Shown here piece by piece: positions 60,882 to 64,000 of a DNA stretch of 64,000 nucleotides (within the stretch, counting starts at the first letter, position 1; every line of letters begins with the position of its first letter). The translations under genes and the position numbers were made by a program. The notes under the pieces were generated by a model that made no database searches, had not been told where the DNA came from, and worked only from the letters and a program-made list of their open reading frames with translations. The stretch comes from NCED01 sp035493955. Lineage in GTDB: Bacteria > Pseudomonadota > Alphaproteobacteria > Caulobacterales > Caulobacteraceae. The DNA is taken from contig DATJHI010000040.1 of the NCBI GenBank assembly GCA_035493955.1, positions 77,023 through 141,022 on the forward strand, read 5' to 3'.

Positions 60882-62861
60882 TTATGGCTTGTAGGCCAAG
60901 GTCCCGTCCGGGTTCCGGCTCCAGTGCTTGAAGTAATCCCAGGCCAGTTGGGCCTGCTGGGGCGCGGTCGAATGGGCCATGTCCAGGACCCAGAGGAAAT
61001 CCAGCAGTTCGAGCGGCTTGGGATCGGCGCTCATATACTTGTAGAGCTGGATCTTGCCGTTGGGATAGTGGGCGTCCACCGCCGCACGCACCAGCCGTCC
61101 TTGCGGAACCACGATGTCGTACGCCGGCACATAGGGGCTGTCGTAGTGTTCGACCCGGTCGGCGGTGGTGATGTGGTTGTAGGCCTTGAAGGCTTCCAGC
61201 GCCCCTTGGGTTTGGCCCTTGGCCGGTATCTTCCCCCCATCCGGCGAGGCGTCGACGTCGGAGGATGCGTAGGCGGCCATGATCGGCATCCGGTAGTCCA
61301 TCTTCGCCTTGAGTTCGGCGATCCGGGCCTGCATGTCGGGGGCGAACGGCGGGAACCCTTCCGTCGGCGCGATCGCGGCGAACACCTGCGGGCGGGTGAG
61401 CCCGGTCGTCTGCGCCATGCGGCTGCCCACCGAGAAGCCGTGCAGATAGACCCGGCTCCTGTCCACGCCGTAGGTGGCGACCATGTCGCCCACCAGGGCC
61501 TCGATCCCCTTGGCGTCGGGGCCGTTGTAGTCGGCGGCCGTCCAGGTGTTCCGGTCCGCGGCGGCGGGATAGACGGTGATGAAGCCTTCCTTCTCGCCGA
61601 CCTCATGCATCCGGATCTGGCCCGAATAGATCCAGGGCGACATCTGGCCGCCGTGAAGCGAGATCACCAGGGGAAGCGACTGGCCCTTTTTGTAGGACGA
61701 CGGAAGCTTGACGTAATACTTGAACGGGGCGGCTCCGCCGGCATCGACCGTACGCAGCTCGAAGGTCCTTTCGAATTCGAGCCGGGGCGTGATGGTCGCC
61801 AAGTCGCCGTTGGGCGCGGAGGTCCAGCGGGCGGTGCGGCCAAAGAGGCCGTCCCAGATCGCCGAGGCCAGGGCTTCGTCGTATTTGGCCGCGGGGGGCA
61901 GGACCGTGGTGCGGACCTGCTGGGCCGGGTTCTGGGGGTTGCGGTAGGTGGTGGTCTGCAATCCCGCGACCGCGCGGGTGTCGGCGGCGCCGCTTACCCC
62001 GTTGCTCCGCTTCCAGTAGTCGAGCTCGGCGGCGAAGCCCGGCCCCTGGGCCCCGGCGCTGAACAGCCACATGGGCACGGGCACCTCCCGCTTGAGCGGA
62101 CGGTAGAGCGGCGGGGTGACCTTTCCGCGCTGGTATTGGATGGCGTTGTCCGCGGGATCGTCGCCCTTGACGTAGGCCCCTCTGAGCGGGACCGCGTTAA
62201 GGGTCGCGACGCCGGCGAACATGCCAGGGTGCTCGATGGCGAACTCCTGGGCCGCCACGCCGCCGGCGCCCGAACCGGTCAGGTAGGTGTGCGTCCCCAC
62301 GACCGCCACCGGCCTGGGCGCTGCCGGCCCCGCCGGCGCTGCCGCCGCCGCCCCGCCGCGGCCACCGCCCGGGGCAGCCTGGTCGCCAGGGAAGCGGGAG
62401 AGGATATTGCGCCGGGCGTGCGCGATCGTTGCACCGAGGTAGTCTTCCGAGGCGCCGCTGGTCGACGACCAGGTTCCCTTGTCGGCCTCCGGGAACACCA
62501 CGGCGAAACCGTTATCCTCGGCGAGCTTGGCCCATCCCGACTGTTCGGCGAATTGCTGAGCCGTCTGGCCGTTGTCGTGCAAGGCGAAGACGATGGGCGT
62601 CTGGTTCCAGCTGTTGGCCTTGCTGGAGACGAAATAGGCGTAGCTGCGATTGGCGCCGCCCACGTTGAGGGTATTGACGACGAGAGGATATGCGCCGGCC
62701 GTCGCGGGGGCTGGAGCCGCCTTCGCGCCCGGCGACCAGGGAGTCGCGGAGCTCAACGCCAGCATCGCGGCCGTGGCCAAACCCATCATCCACGCCACCC
62801 TCGCGCGCCCGGGGCGTCTTGCTGTTTTCGGCGACGCCGATGGACCGATCATCCGTCTCAT
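60882..62861 (-). CDS. Exported tandem alpha/beta hydrolase, paralogue of the 4375-6258 gene
   Basis: 659 aa from ATG at 62861, preceded by AAAGGAG; a longer frame adds 40 residues before the signal peptide. Hydrophobic stretch WMMGLATAAMLALSS serves as signal. The first hydrolase half (~60-345) shares FALHDNGQTAQQFAEQSGW and WKRS with the paralogue. Its nucleophile elbow is GSGAG (196-200) with Gly198 for Ser. An Ala/Gly/Pro-rich insert (~160-185) precedes it. The second half (~360-659) has SLHGG and an intact GFSVG with S477. Only the second half should be catalytic. It is directly downstream of a TonB receptor (125-bp gap), pairing surface capture with hydrolysis. Confidence 0.83.
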   Translation of the reverse strand: MRRMIGPSASPKTARRPGRARVAWMMGLATAAMLALSSATPWSPGAKAAPAPATAGAYPLVVNTLNVGGANRSYAYFVSSKANSWNQTPIVFALHDNGQTAQQFAEQSGWAKLAEDNGFAVVFPEADKGTWSSTSGASEDYLGATIAHARRNILSRFPGDQAAPGGGRGGAAAAAPAGPAAPRPVAVVGTHTYLTGSGAGGVAAQEFAIEHPGMFAGVATLNAVPLRGAYVKGDDPADNAIQYQRGKVTPPLYRPLKREVPVPMWLFSAGAQGPGFAAELDYWKRSNGVSGAADTRAVAGLQTTTYRNPQNPAQQVRTTVLPPAAKYDEALASAIWDGLFGRTARWTSAPNGDLATITPRLEFERTFELRTVDAGGAAPFKYYVKLPSSYKKGQSLPLVISLHGGQMSPWIYSGQIRMHEVGEKEGFITVYPAAADRNTWTAADYNGPDAKGIEALVGDMVATYGVDRSRVYLHGFSVGSRMAQTTGLTRPQVFAAIAPTEGFPPFAPDMQARIAELKAKMDYRMPIMAAYASSDVDASPDGGKIPAKGQTQGALEAFKAYNHITTADRVEHYDSPYVPAYDIVVPQGRLVRAAVDAHYPNGKIQLYKYMSADPKPLELLDFLWVLDMAHSTAPQQAQLAWDYFKHWSRNPDGTLAYKP

Positions 62862-62986
62862 AACCACTCCTTTGAAGCCCAATGACCGCCGAAAGACCCG
62901 TCCGTTCGCTCCGCCTGGCGCCCACGTCAGGCTCGTTCCCCGGACCGGCCAAGCAGGGACCGATCCGGGGATGTCGAACACACCGA

Positions 62987-64000
62987 CTAGTATTGAGCCT
63001 TCAGACCGAAAGTGTAGTAGCGACCGACGAGGTCGTCGTCGCCCGCCGTGGCGCTGTTGTTCCCCGGGGTTCCAGTAAAGTTAGGCGCCGGCGCGATCCG
63101 TGGCTGTTTGTCGAACAGGTTGGAGATCGCAAGCGAAGCCTGCAGGTCGTGGCCGGCCACCTTGAAGCGGTAGGCGACGCTCAGGTCGTGCAACATGTAG
63201 GAGGGCAGCTCAGGAACCGCGTAGAACTGTAGCGGATTGCCCGTCTGTTTGACCGGACTCGAGTAACGGGCTTGCCAGTTCACGGAAAGCGGTCCGACCG
63301 TGTAGCCGGTCAGCAAGGTGACGCGATTGGCGGCAAGGCCTACGACACCGGCGTTGTTCACCACCGGCGAGCTCGCGAACGACCGGGTCTTCTGGACCGG
63401 CTGGTAGGTGTAGAGCAGCCGCAGGTCGAGGGCGCCGGGCAGGCTCCGAACGATGTCGGCGAGGGCGACGCGGTAGCTCGCCTCCACGTCGATCCCGTGG
63501 GTGAACTGCGACGCCACGTTCAGGTTGGTGCTGCGCACGGAGGTCGGGAAGTTCGCCGCCGAGTGGTCACTGAACGGCAACGGCCGCACGATCAGGGCGC
63601 ACAGGGGCGAGGTTCCGCCTGAGACTTCGCATTCCCGCAGCACGTCGGCATTGTTGCCGGCGACGGTGCCGATCGCATTGGCGATGTCGATATTGAAGTA
63701 ATCGACCGACAGGCCGAAGCGCGGGAACCACGACGGGCGATAGACCGCCCCGATGGTGGTGGTGCGCGCCACTTCCGGCACCAGCGCCTGGTTTCCTCCA
63801 CCCATAACGAAGGTATTGCCGGTCCGGCCGGTGTGCGGGTCGTTGACGGTCACCCCCGCGATGGTCTGGCCGGAATAGAGGTCGTTCAGGGTGGGCGCGC
63901 GGATGTCGCGGCTTTCGGTGTAGCGGATCCGCAGGTCGTCGAAGGGCTCGTAGTTCAGCCCCGCCTTCCAGCTCCAGACCACGCCGCTCGAGCTGTAGTT
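62987..64000 (-). CDS. TonB-dependent receptor, C-terminal barrel (runs off window)
   Basis: 337 visible residues; the N-terminus is beyond position 64000. Barrel features include the conserved IRYTESRDIRAPTLNDLYSG and VARTTTIGAVYRPSWFPRFGLSVDYFNIDI, which closely resemble the STN-receptor at 21265-24591 (RFRVTDSRDIRAPNLTELYQ, VYSPSWLPRFSISADYYLI). It ends YTFGLKAQY. The two receptors are thus from one group expanded in this region. This one is followed by the exported tandem hydrolase, probably as one transcript. No plug or STN domain is visible in this part. Confidence 0.9.
   Translation of the reverse strand, partial: NYSSSGVVWSWKAGLNYEPFDDLRIRYTESRDIRAPTLNDLYSGQTIAGVTVNDPHTGRTGNTFVMGGGNQALVPEVARTTTIGAVYRPSWFPRFGLSVDYFNIDIANAIGTVAGNNADVLRECEVSGGTSPLCALIVRPLPFSDHSAANFPTSVRSTNLNVASQFTHGIDVEASYRVALADIVRSLPGALDLRLLYTYQPVQKTRSFASSPVVNNAGVVGLAANRVTLLTGYTVGPLSVNWQARYSSPVKQTGNPLQFYAVPELPSYMLHDLSVAYRFKVAGHDLQASLAISNLFDKQPRIAPAPNFTGTPGNNSATAGDDDLVGRYYTFGLKAQY

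Overview
The window is GC-rich chromosomal DNA from an alphaproteobacterium, most likely Caulobacterales (a Caulobacter or Phenylobacterium relative). The best taxonomic marker is the partial minus-strand gene at the left edge. Its first ~50 residues match the N-terminus of the polar organizing protein PopZ, and it is followed by a TolC/RsaF-type outer-membrane channel and a pcm-like methyltransferase, an order I recall from Caulobacter. I see no insertion sequences, prophage genes, CRISPR arrays or rRNA. One tRNA (Cys) is present.

Layout. 1-2.9 kb: core genes (popZ, tolC, pcm, tRNA-Cys). 3-6.3 kb: a secreted beta-propeller protein and a large exported tandem alpha/beta hydrolase. 6.4-11 kb: biotin genes, with bioA divergent from a tightly overlapping bioF-bioH-like-bioC-bioD operon. 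11-15.5 kb: a siderophore-type TonB receptor operon with PepSY and DUF4198 partners. 16-26.7 kb: small exported proteins of mostly unknown function, a large STN-domain TonB receptor and a frameshifted dienelactone hydrolase. 26.8-30 kb: glutathione-dependent formaldehyde dehydrogenase, then an acyltransferase and a 2-oxoglutarate oxygenase in locally lower-GC DNA.

30.5-60.8 kb is one long catabolic region with four parts. (1) An eight-gene minus-strand operon, divergent from a LysR regulator, has two different thiamine-diphosphate enzymes (one a benzoylformate decarboxylase with all four catalytic residues), an aldehyde dehydrogenase, two cupins, two SMP-30-type proteins and an MFS carrier. 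(2) A seven-gene overlapping operon has a flavin aromatic hydroxylase, hpaE, hpaG1, hpaG2, a LigA/LigB-type split ring-cleavage dioxygenase and an hpaF-like isomerase. It encodes a homoprotocatechuate-like meta-cleavage route but has no hpaH or hpaI nearby. (3) A middle section has a carboxymuconolactone-decarboxylase-family protein, a D-2-hydroxyacid dehydrogenase, a class I fumarase/tartrate dehydratase pair, a serine-less alpha/beta hydrolase and a GntR regulator. (4) A CoA side-chain module has hydroxyacyl-CoA dehydrogenase, family III CoA-transferase, an atypical thiolase with DUF35 partner, and enoyl-CoA hydratase, followed by a second MFS carrier, a LigI-like amidohydrolase and a GST.

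60.9-64 kb: a second exported tandem hydrolase, paralogous to the one at 4.4-6.3 kb, lies directly downstream of another TonB receptor that runs off the window. My reading (inference) is that secreted hydrolases and TonB receptors capture a plant- or lignin-derived aromatic ester or conjugate. MFS carriers would import the acids, a CoA-dependent module would shorten the side chain, and the hpa-like operon would open the ring. Several enzymes lack the expected catalytic residue: the isomerase Pro1, the hydrolase Ser, and the thiolase His and second Cys. The pathway is therefore unlikely to be a simple copy of the textbook route.
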